From Jejuia sp. UBA6058 (GTDB taxonomy: Bacteria > Bacteroidota > Bacteroidia > Flavobacteriales > Flavobacteriaceae), in contig DIYI01000004.1 in the NCBI GenBank assembly GCA_002428965.1, positions 1 through 64,000 on the forward strand: a stretch of DNA of 64,000 nucleotides. The letters run 5' to 3'. Made by a program: the position numbers and the translations under genes. The notes beneath the pieces are model-generated. The model saw only the letters and a list, made by a program, of their open reading frames with translations. It was not told the DNA's origin and ran no database searches. Below, piece by piece: positions 26,497 through 35,060 of this stretch; the first letter of the stretch is position 1, and each line of letters opens with the position of its first letter.

Positions 26497-28281
26497 TTAG
26501 ACAATATCCATCTTCTTAAGAAGAAAAGAAGCATTCATGTTTTCACAAACGCCCCTTTTTAATTTGTAGTCAAAGTGAAGCTGATCATTGATGATTTCAG
26601 CATCAAAAAAGTAGTTTTTTACATCATCCAATTCTTCTTCTACTTCGCATAAGCTTAAATCATGAGTTGCAATTATTCCTGTAGCATTTGAAGCAACTAG
26701 TTTTTCTACAAATTTTCGAGAACCAATGGCCTTATCAGTACTATTAGTTCCTTTTAGAATTTCGTCTAGAATGATAAAAAACCGTTCCTCTTTTATAGCA
26801 TCTACTATATACTTAAGTCGTGTTAATTCCGAAAAGAAATAAGAACTATCATCTGTTAAAGAATCTGAAGTGCGCATACTTGTAATAAGCTTGGTTGGAT
26901 TGTACAAACTTGAAACAGCACATACTGGTAAGCCAACATTGGCCATAACTATATGCAAGGATACAGTTCTCAAAAAGGTACTCTTTCCAGCCATATTTGC
27001 TCCAGTAACAATAAAAAACTGTTCGCCATTAATTAACAAATCACTATCTACTCTTTTGTCTTTATTTAAAAGTGGATGCGCTAGACCGGTGGTCTTCATT
27101 AAAATATTTTTTGAGGTTAATTCGGGATACACAAAATCCGGATGATTATAAGCAAAGTTTCCTAAAGAATTGTAAGCATCAAAAAAAGCAACAACTTCAA
27201 ACCAATCCGACACTTTTTTCGCGTACTGCTCAATCCATTTTTCAATGTGATACGCATTTTTTAAATCAGTTAAGAATAAGCCATTTCCAAAAATTGCACC
27301 GATAATGTTATTTCTATTATCCAAAGCATCTAAAGCATTTGAAAGTGTTTGGAAAATTTTAGATGCCTCCTCACGTTCTGACTGAATTTGTATCTGTTTT
27401 TGTTTCAGTAATTCAGAAGTGAAGACTTCGTTTTCTATTAAATCTAATAATACCGCATATTGCCTAAATGTATCTCTTATCTTATCTGCATTCAATGAAA
27501 GTTGATTTGTTTTTTTTACATAAATACCTGTTATAACCAAACCAACAAAAAACCAATATCCTATAAGTTTTTGATCTGCAACTGCACCAGTAGCAATTAA
27601 TAGAAATAGCAATATTGACGTAATAGAAAACAATAATGGAAGCCATTTGGCAATCTTTGGAGTAAAGCAATTATAAGATTGCAACCATGTTATAATGTCT
27701 TTTGCTGGTGTTTCAACATGAACTAAAGAAGCGTTTGCCTGATAAAACTGCCTCCATTCTGGTTTATTAGACAGTTCTTTTACTGCATTTTGTCGCTTCT
27801 TAATATTAGAAATATTATTAGCTTTTAGAAGTGCTGCCAATTTGGTCTTACCCTCTTTTATGGCAGTTCTATTAATCCATTGGAAAAAAGAGCCACGCCC
27901 AAATAAATCTATATCTAAACTGTAAAAGTGCTTTGGGTCATGAAATTCTGAGCCATCTGGTCTATTATGAAAATCTCCTGTTACTATTTTGAGTTCATCC
28001 GTATTAATTCCCACCAAAGCTTTATAAAAATCTCTTTGATGTTTCGTATCAGTATACTTTGATAATAAATACAAGAAAACCACCAATCCAGAAACACCAA
28101 TTAATACGGTAATTTGCCAATATTGAAAAAAATAGTAGACACCAAAAATAGTAGCCAAAAAAGTAAAAAGACGAAGCCCACTATATGAGACAAGTTGCTT
28201 TTTAAGCCTATTGACCTCTGTATTATAATTTCGCTTTTGTTCAGTATAGTAGGTAAGTGGATTATTGCCTTTCATTGTCAT
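26497..28281 (-). CDS. Membrane-anchored MutS-like ATPase, about 594 aa
   Basis: Two hydrophobic segments near the N-terminus (LFTFLATIFGVYYFF, ITVLIGVSGLVVFLYLL) and another pair in the middle are followed by a MutS-type ATPase domain: Walker A TGANMAGKSTFLR, Walker B FFIILDEILKGTNS, and IATHDLSLCEVE. The mismatch-recognition and connector domains of MutS are missing, so this is not the housekeeping mismatch-repair protein. Such membrane MutS-related proteins are common in Bacteroidota but their role is unknown. Start at ATG 28281, with ATG 28275 also possible; the TTG further up overlaps a terminator. Confidence 0.85.
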   Translation of the reverse strand: MTMKGNNPLTYYTEQKRNYNTEVNRLKKQLVSYSGLRLFTFLATIFGVYYFFQYWQITVLIGVSGLVVFLYLLSKYTDTKHQRDFYKALVGINTDELKIVTGDFHNRPDGSEFHDPKHFYSLDIDLFGRGSFFQWINRTAIKEGKTKLAALLKANNISNIKKRQNAVKELSNKPEWRQFYQANASLVHVETPAKDIITWLQSYNCFTPKIAKWLPLLFSITSILLFLLIATGAVADQKLIGYWFFVGLVITGIYVKKTNQLSLNADKIRDTFRQYAVLLDLIENEVFTSELLKQKQIQIQSEREEASKIFQTLSNALDALDNRNNIIGAIFGNGLFLTDLKNAYHIEKWIEQYAKKVSDWFEVVAFFDAYNSLGNFAYNHPDFVYPELTSKNILMKTTGLAHPLLNKDKRVDSDLLINGEQFFIVTGANMAGKSTFLRTVSLHIVMANVGLPVCAVSSLYNPTKLITSMRTSDSLTDDSSYFFSELTRLKYIVDAIKEERFFIILDEILKGTNSTDKAIGSRKFVEKLVASNATGIIATHDLSLCEVEEELDDVKNYFFDAEIINDQLHFDYKLKRGVCENMNASFLLKKMDIV

Positions 28282-28307
28282 TTTATCTGCGAGGTAAAGA
28301 AACAAAA

Positions 28308-28333
28308 AAAGCTCTGATGTAGTTCAGAGCTTT
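28308..28333 (-). terminator. Terminator of the Bax-inhibitor-1 gene
   Basis: 10-bp inverted repeat AAAGCTCTGA / TCAGAGCTTT with a 6-nt loop, followed by seven T on the minus strand, 24 nt past the stop at 28357. Confidence 0.85.
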
Positions 28334-28356
28334 AAGCTTTATATTAGTATGTCTAT

Positions 28357-29067
28357 TTAATCTCTAGACATAAATATTCTAAGTACATACCAAAACAACA
28401 ACATTAATGATGCAAATAATCCTAATGCAGCAGGAATATGTTGATCGGGTGAATATTTATGTACCATATTAGAAGTTTGGTAAAGAATTGATCCTGCTGC
28501 TAAGGCACACATTCCAACAGAAAACCAAAGCCCTAGGTTAAACCCAAATAAAGTGCCAGCAATAATAAGTCCAATAGCTATGAAAAAACCAACTGTTAAA
28601 CCTGATTTCAAAAAAGAAAAATCTTTTTTAGTCACGAGTACGATAGCCGACAATCCAGTAAATAATGATAGCGTTACTATAGCCGCTTGATTCAATAAAT
28701 CAAAACTTTGTGTATAAGCAATTGCAATATAGATTAAGGGCAAAAAGATAAAAGCCTCAGCAAGAATATAAAGCCCGTATGCCAAATATTGCTTATTCTT
28801 ATCCACAGTCCTTAGTGCCATGTTTTCGGCATAGTTTGTAATGAACATAAAACCACCTAACATGAGTAACCATCTCCAACCTTGAGTCATTGATAAGGCA
28901 AAATTCAAAATTGTTTCACTCTGTAGTAATATGTACTCAAAAAGAATAAATACTAATACTCCTCCAGCTACATGCGTATATGTTTTTTTGTAAAATGTTA
29001 CCTGCTCTTCATTTGATAATTGAGCAACTAACATAGGTTTAAATTCATTTTCTGTTAAGTGATCCAT
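28357..29067 (-). CDS. Bax inhibitor-1/YccA family membrane protein, 236 aa
   Basis: Seven hydrophobic segments with the BI-1 family pattern (FITNYAENMALRT, FDLLNQAAIVTLSLFTGLSAIVLVTKKDFSF, SILYQTSNMVHKY). In bacteria these inner-membrane proteins act as pH-sensitive calcium leak channels (YetJ) or modulators of FtsH (YccA). The gene lies 22 nt downstream of a zinc peptidase gene and is probably cotranscribed with it. Confidence 0.9.
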   Translation of the reverse strand: MDHLTENEFKPMLVAQLSNEEQVTFYKKTYTHVAGGVLVFILFEYILLQSETILNFALSMTQGWRWLLMLGGFMFITNYAENMALRTVDKNKQYLAYGLYILAEAFIFLPLIYIAIAYTQSFDLLNQAAIVTLSLFTGLSAIVLVTKKDFSFLKSGLTVGFFIAIGLIIAGTLFGFNLGLWFSVGMCALAAGSILYQTSNMVHKYSPDQHIPAALGLFASLMLLFWYVLRIFMSRD

Positions 29068-29089
29068 GATTGTTTTGTGTTTAGTAAAG

Positions 29090-29782
29090 TTATCTTCTAT
29101 TGTTCATAAATATACTAATAAAGTATAATAAGGTAGCTAAAGAACCTAAGGCTGAAACCAAATATGTTCTGGCTGCCCATTTTAAAGCATCCTCAGATCC
29201 TTTATATTCCTCTTGAGAGACAATATGTTTATTCTTTAACCATGCTAAGGCTCTATTACTTGCGTCATATTCTACGGGTAAGGTAATAAATGTAAATAGT
29301 GTAGTTACAGCAAAAAGACCTATACCCAACAAAAATATACCGTTACCAAGTATAGACCCACCAACAGAAAGAGCCAAACCAACCATTATTATAATATTAG
29401 ATAATTTACTGCTAATACCAACAGCAGGAACAATAGCCGATCTTAATTGTAACCAGCTATAAGCTTTTGCATGTTGTACAGCATGACCAACTTCATGAGC
29501 TGCAACAGCGGCGGCGGCGGCATTACGCTGACTGTATACAACTTCACTCAAGTTAACTGTTTTATTCTTGGGATTGTAATGATCTGTCAATTGTCCATTT
29601 GTAGAAATAACTTGCACATCTGTAATACCATGATCCGCTAGCATTTTCTCAGCTATTTCAACACCACTCATTCCATTTCTGAGACTAACTTGACTGTAGT
29701 ATTTAAATTTGCTTTTTAACTTATTACTTACATAGGAACTAATAAGAAAAATTATTCCTGTTAAAATATAGTAACCTATCAT
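29090..29782 (-). CDS. Neutral zinc metallopeptidase (YugP family), 230 aa
   Basis: N-terminal membrane segment, zinc-binding HEVGH at 96-100 preceded by an alanine-rich stretch (RNAAAAAVAA), then hydrophobic segments near 130-165 and at the C-terminus. The family is annotated as membrane zinc metallopeptidase; substrates are not established. The DNA upstream has TATTTTTG on the minus strand (29833-29826), a plausible -7 box about 44 nt before the ATG. Confidence 0.88.
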   Translation of the reverse strand: MIGYYILTGIIFLISSYVSNKLKSKFKYYSQVSLRNGMSGVEIAEKMLADHGITDVQVISTNGQLTDHYNPKNKTVNLSEVVYSQRNAAAAAVAAHEVGHAVQHAKAYSWLQLRSAIVPAVGISSKLSNIIIMVGLALSVGGSILGNGIFLLGIGLFAVTTLFTFITLPVEYDASNRALAWLKNKHIVSQEEYKGSEDALKWAARTYLVSALGSLATLLYFISIFMNNRR

Positions 29783-29910
29783 GTCTTAAATGATTTAAAT
29801 ATTAGTAAAATTACTAAAACATTATCAAAAATAACACCAGACCTTTAATTCAGAAATTTTGGCAGAAAATAGACTTCAAAATCATTTTTAAGCCTTTAAT
29901 TATTCAGTGA

Positions 29911-31014
29911 TCATTGAGCAATATCATATTGCAAATCGAAAGCTTTGGCAATCTCCTTATAAACTATTTTACCCTTAACTATATTAAGCCCTTTAGCTAG
30001 AGATTTATCCTTTTTTGTTGCTTTTTGCCAACCCATTTCTGCTAATTTAATTACATATGGCAACGTAACGTTAGTTAAGCCTACTGTTGACGTATAAGGT
30101 ACCGCTCCTGGCATGTTGGCAACACTATAATGCACTACTTCATCGATGATATATGTTGGGTTTTCGTGTGTTGTTGGCTTTGTAGTTTCAAAACATCCTC
30201 CTTGATCAACGGCAACATCTACCATAACAGTACCATGCCTCATATCTTTAAGCATATCCTTGGTAATCAATTTTGGTGCCTTCGCCCCTTTAATTAAAAC
30301 GCCACCAATAATTAAATCTGAATCTTTTATATGCTTTCGAATATTATATTCGCTAGAGAATTCGCTAATCACATTATTAGGCATGGTTTCACTCACATGT
30401 CGTAACGCTTTCATATTTATATCTAGAATAAACACATTGGCACCAAGTCCAGAAGCCATTCGTGCTGCTTGTATGCCAACAACACCTGCACCTAAAATAA
30501 GAACTTTTGCCGGTGGTACTCCTGGAATTCCTCCAAGTAAAATTCCACGACCTTGAATAGGTTTCTCTAAATATTTTGCACCTTGTTGAATGGACATTCG
30601 TCCTGCCACTTCGGACATGGGAATTAGCAACGGCAATGATCCGTCGGCATCTTCCACAGTTTCATAGGCAATACAAATTGCTTTAGAGGCTATCATAGCG
30701 TTTGTTAGTGTTTCGCTTGATGCAAAATGAAAGTAGGTAAACACAACTTGGTCCTCTTTTATAAGGTCGTACTCTTTTTCTATAGGTTCTTTTACCTTCA
30801 CAATCATCTCGGAAGAGGCATACACTTCCTCAATGGTATTTAAAATTTTTGCACCAGCGCTCACATATTCTTCATCAGGAAACCCACTGTTAAACCCTGC
30901 ATCTTTTTGCACGTAAACAATATGATCTCTTTTCGTTAGTTCAAAAACTCCAGAAGGTGTCATTCCAACACGATTCTCATTATTTTTAATTTCTATAGGA
31001 ATTCCAATTTTCAT
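29911..31014 (-). CDS. ald: Alanine dehydrogenase, 367 aa
   Basis: Catalyses reversible NAD-dependent deamination of alanine to pyruvate. N-terminal substrate domain (MKIGIPIEIKNNENRVGMTP, VVFTYFHFASSETLT) and a Rossmann NAD-binding domain (LILGAGVVGIQAARMASGLGA), then VDVAVDQGGCFETTKPTTH and VANMPGAVPYTST, all typical. Length is normal. It appears monocistronic; the 212-nt upstream gap has no exact -7 box I could find. Confidence 0.95.
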   Translation of the reverse strand: MKIGIPIEIKNNENRVGMTPSGVFELTKRDHIVYVQKDAGFNSGFPDEEYVSAGAKILNTIEEVYASSEMIVKVKEPIEKEYDLIKEDQVVFTYFHFASSETLTNAMIASKAICIAYETVEDADGSLPLLIPMSEVAGRMSIQQGAKYLEKPIQGRGILLGGIPGVPPAKVLILGAGVVGIQAARMASGLGANVFILDINMKALRHVSETMPNNVISEFSSEYNIRKHIKDSDLIIGGVLIKGAKAPKLITKDMLKDMRHGTVMVDVAVDQGGCFETTKPTTHENPTYIIDEVVHYSVANMPGAVPYTSTVGLTNVTLPYVIKLAEMGWQKATKKDKSLAKGLNIVKGKIVYKEIAKAFDLQYDIAQ

Positions 31015-31226
31015 ATTTCAATTTTTAAGTTAAATAAGACTTATGATTAAAAAACGTAATAGAATTGCAATATTACTACATTGAATTGAAAATAAACAGA
31101 TATTTAGTGATTTTATTGAATTTTTTATACCACATATACAAATAGAATACGAATTATACAAAATCGACTGATTTAGTAGACTTTAAAAAGGAATCCGAAT
31201 CGCTTAAATGATAATACAATAAAAAT

Positions 31227-31511
31227 CTATTTATTGCGGTATTTTAACTTGAAGTATATCAACAAAAATGCAGAAACAATAGTTATAGAGTTCGCAAAAA
31301 GCATAGACGCACTTTTCATTAATAATCCGTAAATCCACCAAAGCACAATCCCCACAAAAAATAATAGAAGCATTGGTAAAGACAAACTTGAAACGTCTTT
31401 AGTTTTCCAAGTTTTATAAACTTGCGGTAAAAATGCAATAGTAGTTAGTATTGCAGCTCCAAAACCAATGGGTTCGACATACTCCGGCTCAAACATTAAA
31501 AATGCAATCAT
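31227..31511 (-). CDS. SemiSWEET sugar transporter, 94 aa
   Basis: A single three-helix PQ-loop unit (TTIAFLPQVYKTWKTKDVSSLSLPM) typical of bacterial SemiSWEETs, which dimerise to form a sugar uniporter in the inner membrane. The ATG at 31511 immediately follows the TAG of the upstream TPR gene, so translation is likely coupled; a second ATG six codons in is also possible. The substrate is unknown. Confidence 0.9.
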   Translation of the reverse strand: MIAFLMFEPEYVEPIGFGAAILTTIAFLPQVYKTWKTKDVSSLSLPMLLLFFVGIVLWWIYGLLMKSASMLFANSITIVSAFLLIYFKLKYRNK

Positions 31512-33290
31512 CTAATTAATAGCATCTCCTCTTAATTTTCTAAAATTCTTTCTTGCCTCAACAAAATAAATACTGTCCAAATGATTAAACACAATGGTTT
31601 CGTAGAGTTTCTTTGCCTTTTCTGGTTGGTTTAAATAACGCATATATAATTCGGCTAAATTGTAAATGGCATTGTCTATTAAAATACCATCAGCGTAATT
31701 TGTCATTATGGATTCATAATTAACAGCCGCAGCATCAAATTTTTGGATACTTTCAAATAACTGAGCCTGTTTAAATAATGCTTGTGGTATAATAGGCTCA
31801 GATTTATGATTCTCTAGTACTTTATCCAAAATTACAATTGCTTCATCATTTCTATTTTGAAACGCTAGTAAATCTGCCTTTGCATATAGCTTTAAAGCGG
31901 TTTGTAAAGAATCTTCATATTTGTTATCCGTAATTAATAATTTCAAATCCAAAGCATCGTTAGCAATAAGTTGTGACGTAGAAGATTTTAAAATTTTTAA
32001 TTGAGATTCTGCCCACTTAAAGTCCCCTTTATAATAACTAGCTTTTGCAACCTTAAATCTTGCTTTTTGTGATATCGTGCTATTTTTAACGTTGCGCTGA
32101 ATTTGTGTATAATAAATAAGTGCTTTATTAAATTTTTCTTGTAATACTAGAATGTCTCCTAGCTCTAATTTTATTTCGGCCTTTTCTAATTCAGTCAATG
32201 GTAACTTAAGTGTATCTTCGAGAAACACTGTGGCGCTTTTAGTCTCATTTAAGTAAAACGCTAAAAAATGTGCATAAGCTATTTGTAACCTTAAAGTTTG
32301 TGCAAACTTTCCGTATGTTTCAAAGAGTTCTAAATATTTATTTTTTATGGCATCATAACTCTCTTTAGCACTAATTTTCGTTTCAATTTGCAACGAATTA
32401 TAATATGCCTTAAGTTTTGTATCTGTATCCTGAGATTTTTCAATAACATAGTTGAAAATAATAGTAGCCGTATCGTATTCATCTGCTTTCTCAGCTATTT
32501 CACCTAGTTCTATAATTCTAAATAAACTTTCAGGGTCTCTTGTATATATAGCTTTTTCTTGACTAAAAGCCTTTCCAAAATCTTTTTGCTGAATAAAAAG
32601 CCAACTCAACATTTCATTCCAAAGTAAAGAAGGCTCTTGCTGAATTTTTTTTATTAGCACTCTTCTCAAAATAACATTGCCTTCTTCAGTACTATCTTCA
32701 CCAATAAAACTGCTTAATGCACGCTTTATATTACCAACCGACATGGGATTATTCTCGGCATAATCAATGTAATTCAACATCATCTTTTCAATATCGCCTT
32801 GCTCACCATATATTTGCGCCAAAGCCAGCCTTATATTAAGTTCTGGTTTTAGCTCAAGTCCTTTTTCATAAGTAGTAGCAGCTTGATCTAATAAAGCATA
32901 TTCTTGAAAGCTTCTCGCTACAGGGTAGGCATTATTTGGATTTACCGAAAGACTACTTATAGCTTTGTTATAATTCTCATTTGCCTTTTCCAAGTCATTC
33001 TTTAACTGATAATTGTACCCAAGATCTATATAAAAGGGCGGGTACTTAGTTTTCTTCATGACATCCAGAATAAACGCTTCTGCTTCATTATACTGCTCCA
33101 ACTGCTGATGTACTTCAATGATTTTTTTGATGTACATCATGCTAGATTTATTTTGACTATATAAACGCTTATATTCAATTAATGCCTTTTCAAAGTCACC
33201 GTCTTTATAATATTCCTTGGCGAAAAGATCATCATCTTGAGCAAATGCAATAGTTGCGATAAAACAAAAAATATAACTCAAAAATCTCAT
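31512..33290 (-). CDS. Tetratricopeptide-repeat protein, 592 aa
   Basis: Signal peptide (MRFLSYIFCFIATIAFAQ), then TPR-like helical repeats along the whole length (DFEKALIEYKRLY, NDLEKANENYNKAI, EKFNKALIYYTQIQ, QKFDAAAVNYESIM, PEKAKKLYETIV). It is probably a periplasmic or outer-membrane-associated scaffold. The C-terminal repeats resemble the YbgF/BamD type, but I cannot assign a partner. It is directly fused at the DNA level (TAG-ATG) to the SemiSWEET gene. Confidence 0.88.
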   Translation of the reverse strand: MRFLSYIFCFIATIAFAQDDDLFAKEYYKDGDFEKALIEYKRLYSQNKSSMMYIKKIIEVHQQLEQYNEAEAFILDVMKKTKYPPFYIDLGYNYQLKNDLEKANENYNKAISSLSVNPNNAYPVARSFQEYALLDQAATTYEKGLELKPELNIRLALAQIYGEQGDIEKMMLNYIDYAENNPMSVGNIKRALSSFIGEDSTEEGNVILRRVLIKKIQQEPSLLWNEMLSWLFIQQKDFGKAFSQEKAIYTRDPESLFRIIELGEIAEKADEYDTATIIFNYVIEKSQDTDTKLKAYYNSLQIETKISAKESYDAIKNKYLELFETYGKFAQTLRLQIAYAHFLAFYLNETKSATVFLEDTLKLPLTELEKAEIKLELGDILVLQEKFNKALIYYTQIQRNVKNSTISQKARFKVAKASYYKGDFKWAESQLKILKSSTSQLIANDALDLKLLITDNKYEDSLQTALKLYAKADLLAFQNRNDEAIVILDKVLENHKSEPIIPQALFKQAQLFESIQKFDAAAVNYESIMTNYADGILIDNAIYNLAELYMRYLNQPEKAKKLYETIVFNHLDSIYFVEARKNFRKLRGDAIN

Positions 33291-33370
33291 AAAGTAAATA
33301 TAATGAAGAGTTAGGAAACTATCATTAAGTATTAAAGGATAACTAATTTGTTAATTGAAGAATACTAAAA

Positions 33371-33395
33371 ATGCCCAATCATTATATTTGGGCAT
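33371..33395 (-). terminator. Terminator downstream of the small peptide gene
   Basis: 8-bp inverted repeat ATGCCCAA / TTGGGCAT with a 9-nt loop, followed by TTTTAGT on the minus strand. It lies 90 nt past the small frame and upstream of the TPR gene, so it implies a transcript originating in this gap or from serS. Confidence 0.7.
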
Positions 33396-33484
33396 AGAAT
33401 TATTATGACAAAGCCGCAGCTATAGGATAACAATCTAAAATTTGACTATTCTATTTCTGCTAATTCATTTGAAATAATGAAAAA

Positions 33485-33607
33485 TCACTTTTTTACTATA
33501 GCAACAGTATTTTCATCGGTCTGTTCTAAACTAAAGTCTGAAGATAAAACTTGACTACCAATAAAAACAAGAGCTATTAATAAGATAATGCGTAAAACAT
33601 TCTTCAT
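33485..33607 (-). CDS. Predicted small secreted or membrane peptide, 40 aa
   Basis: ATG at 33607 to TGA at 33485. The N-terminus (MKNVLRIILLIALVFIGSQV) is a good signal peptide or single membrane helix, and the rest is short and acidic (SSDFSLEQTDEN), ending in VKK. It is shorter than usual gene-finding cut-offs. Support is the hydrophobic pattern, isolation in a long gap and the terminator downstream. I know of no family. Confidence 0.45.
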   Translation of the reverse strand: MKNVLRIILLIALVFIGSQVLSSDFSLEQTDENTVAIVKK

Positions 33608-33749
33608 GGTTAAGTAGGTTGATAAATTTGGGATTACTAATGTTTAAAATCATTTAATAATCACCAAGAAAACCACCCACAAATCGTTAAACAACATGCA
33701 AAAAATGTTTTTCGTCGATATTTTTAAAATTTTTAGAAAGAAATTTCTA

Positions 33750-35018
33750 TCAAATTATATCAAAACCAGTATACGACCTTAGCACTTCAGGAATTTCAAT
33801 TCCGTCCGCGGTTTGATAATTTTCCAAAATTCCAGCTAAAATTCTAGGTAACGCTAAAGAACTACCATTAAGTGTATGCGCCAATTCATTTTTTCCATTT
33901 GAATTTTTAAACCTTAACTTTAAACGGTTAGCCTGAAATGTTTCAAAGTTTGAAACTGAAGATACCTCCAACCATTTATTTTGTGCTGTTGAAAACACCT
34001 CGAAATCGTAGGTTAAAGCAGAAGCAAAAGACGTATCTCCCCCACAAAGTCTTAAAATTCTATATGGTAATTTAAGCTCTTCTAAAATTGTTTTTACATG
34101 ATTTACCATACCATCTAAAGCTTCATAAGACTTTGATGGATGCTCAACCCTTATAATTTCTACCTTATCAAATTGATGCAATCTGTTAAGTCCTCTAACA
34201 TGGGCACCATAGCTTCCTGCTTCACGACGAAAACATGGTGTATAGCCTGTAATTCCAATTGGTAAATCTGCCTCATTTAAAACTACATTCCTAAATATAT
34301 TGGTTCCAGGCACTTCCGCAGTTGGTATTAAGTACAAATTATCTTCAGTAACATGATACATTTGTCCTTCTTTATCTGGCAATTGCCCAGTACCAATTCC
34401 GGAGGCTTCATTCACCAAATGCGGCAACTGATACTCGATATATCCCGCACCAGTATTTTTATCCAAAAAATAAGCTATTAAAGCACGTTGTAACCTTGCT
34501 CCTTTACCTTTATAAACAGGAAAACCAGCTCCAGTAATCTTATTTCCAAGTTCAAAGTCAATAATATCATACTTCTTTGCCAGCTCCCAATGTGGCAAAG
34601 CACCATCATATAATTTGGGGATTTCTCCAACACTAAATACCTCTTCGTTATCTTCATCCGTATTTCCTTTAGGAACTGATTTATGTGGTACATTCGGAAT
34701 CTGAAATAATAAGTCATTCAAACTTCCAGAAGTTTCATTTAATTCTTCCGTCAGTGTTTTAGACGTTTCTTTTAGTAATCCTGTTTTGGCCTTTAGAACA
34801 TTGGCTTCCTCTACCTTTCCAGATTTAAACAAGCCGCCAATTTGCTTTGAAATTGTATTAGATTCTGCCAGTGTATTATCAAGCTGTGCCTGTATACTTC
34901 TTCTTTTCTCATCCAAAGCAATCACATCATCAATCATTTTAGTAGCATCAATATTTCGTATAGATAAACGATCGATAACCAAAGCCTTGTTTTCTCTAAT
35001 AAATGGGACTTGTAGCAT
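33750..35018 (-). CDS. serS: Seryl-tRNA synthetase, 422 aa
   Basis: Charges tRNA-Ser. The N-terminal coiled-coil arm (about 30-105) is followed by the class II core: the GTGQLPDKEGQMY segment, motif 2 (FRREAGSYGAHVRGLNRLHQF) and motif 3 (LNGSSLALPRILAGILENYQ). Length is normal. A TAAATTTG box on the minus strand (35044-35037) lies 19 nt before the ATG. Confidence 0.98.
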   Translation of the reverse strand: MLQVPFIRENKALVIDRLSIRNIDATKMIDDVIALDEKRRSIQAQLDNTLAESNTISKQIGGLFKSGKVEEANVLKAKTGLLKETSKTLTEELNETSGSLNDLLFQIPNVPHKSVPKGNTDEDNEEVFSVGEIPKLYDGALPHWELAKKYDIIDFELGNKITGAGFPVYKGKGARLQRALIAYFLDKNTGAGYIEYQLPHLVNEASGIGTGQLPDKEGQMYHVTEDNLYLIPTAEVPGTNIFRNVVLNEADLPIGITGYTPCFRREAGSYGAHVRGLNRLHQFDKVEIIRVEHPSKSYEALDGMVNHVKTILEELKLPYRILRLCGGDTSFASALTYDFEVFSTAQNKWLEVSSVSNFETFQANRLKLRFKNSNGKNELAHTLNGSSLALPRILAGILENYQTADGIEIPEVLRSYTGFDII

Positions 35019-35036
35019 GGTTTAAAATTTAAGCGA

Positions 35037-35044
35037 CAAATTTA
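35037..35044 (-). promoter_or_regulatory. -7 promoter box for serS
   Basis: On the minus strand TAAATTTG fits TAnnTTTG, 18 nt upstream of the serS ATG. No TTG element at the usual spacing. Confidence 0.45.
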
Positions 35045-35060
35045 ATAAATACTGATAGAC

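Larger units (their letters stand above)
33291..33749. other. 459-nt gap with one small peptide gene
   Basis: Between serS and the TPR gene. It holds the 40-residue frame at 33485-33607 and its terminator-like hairpin at 33371-33395. The rest is AT-rich; no exact TAnnTTTG box was found upstream of the small frame, and no RNA gene is recognisable. Confidence 0.55.

Noticed and set aside
33291..33749. A tRNA or other structured RNA in the longest gap
   Set aside because: No cloverleaf, no T-loop sequence and no CCA end could be seen; only the small peptide frame and its hairpin are supported.
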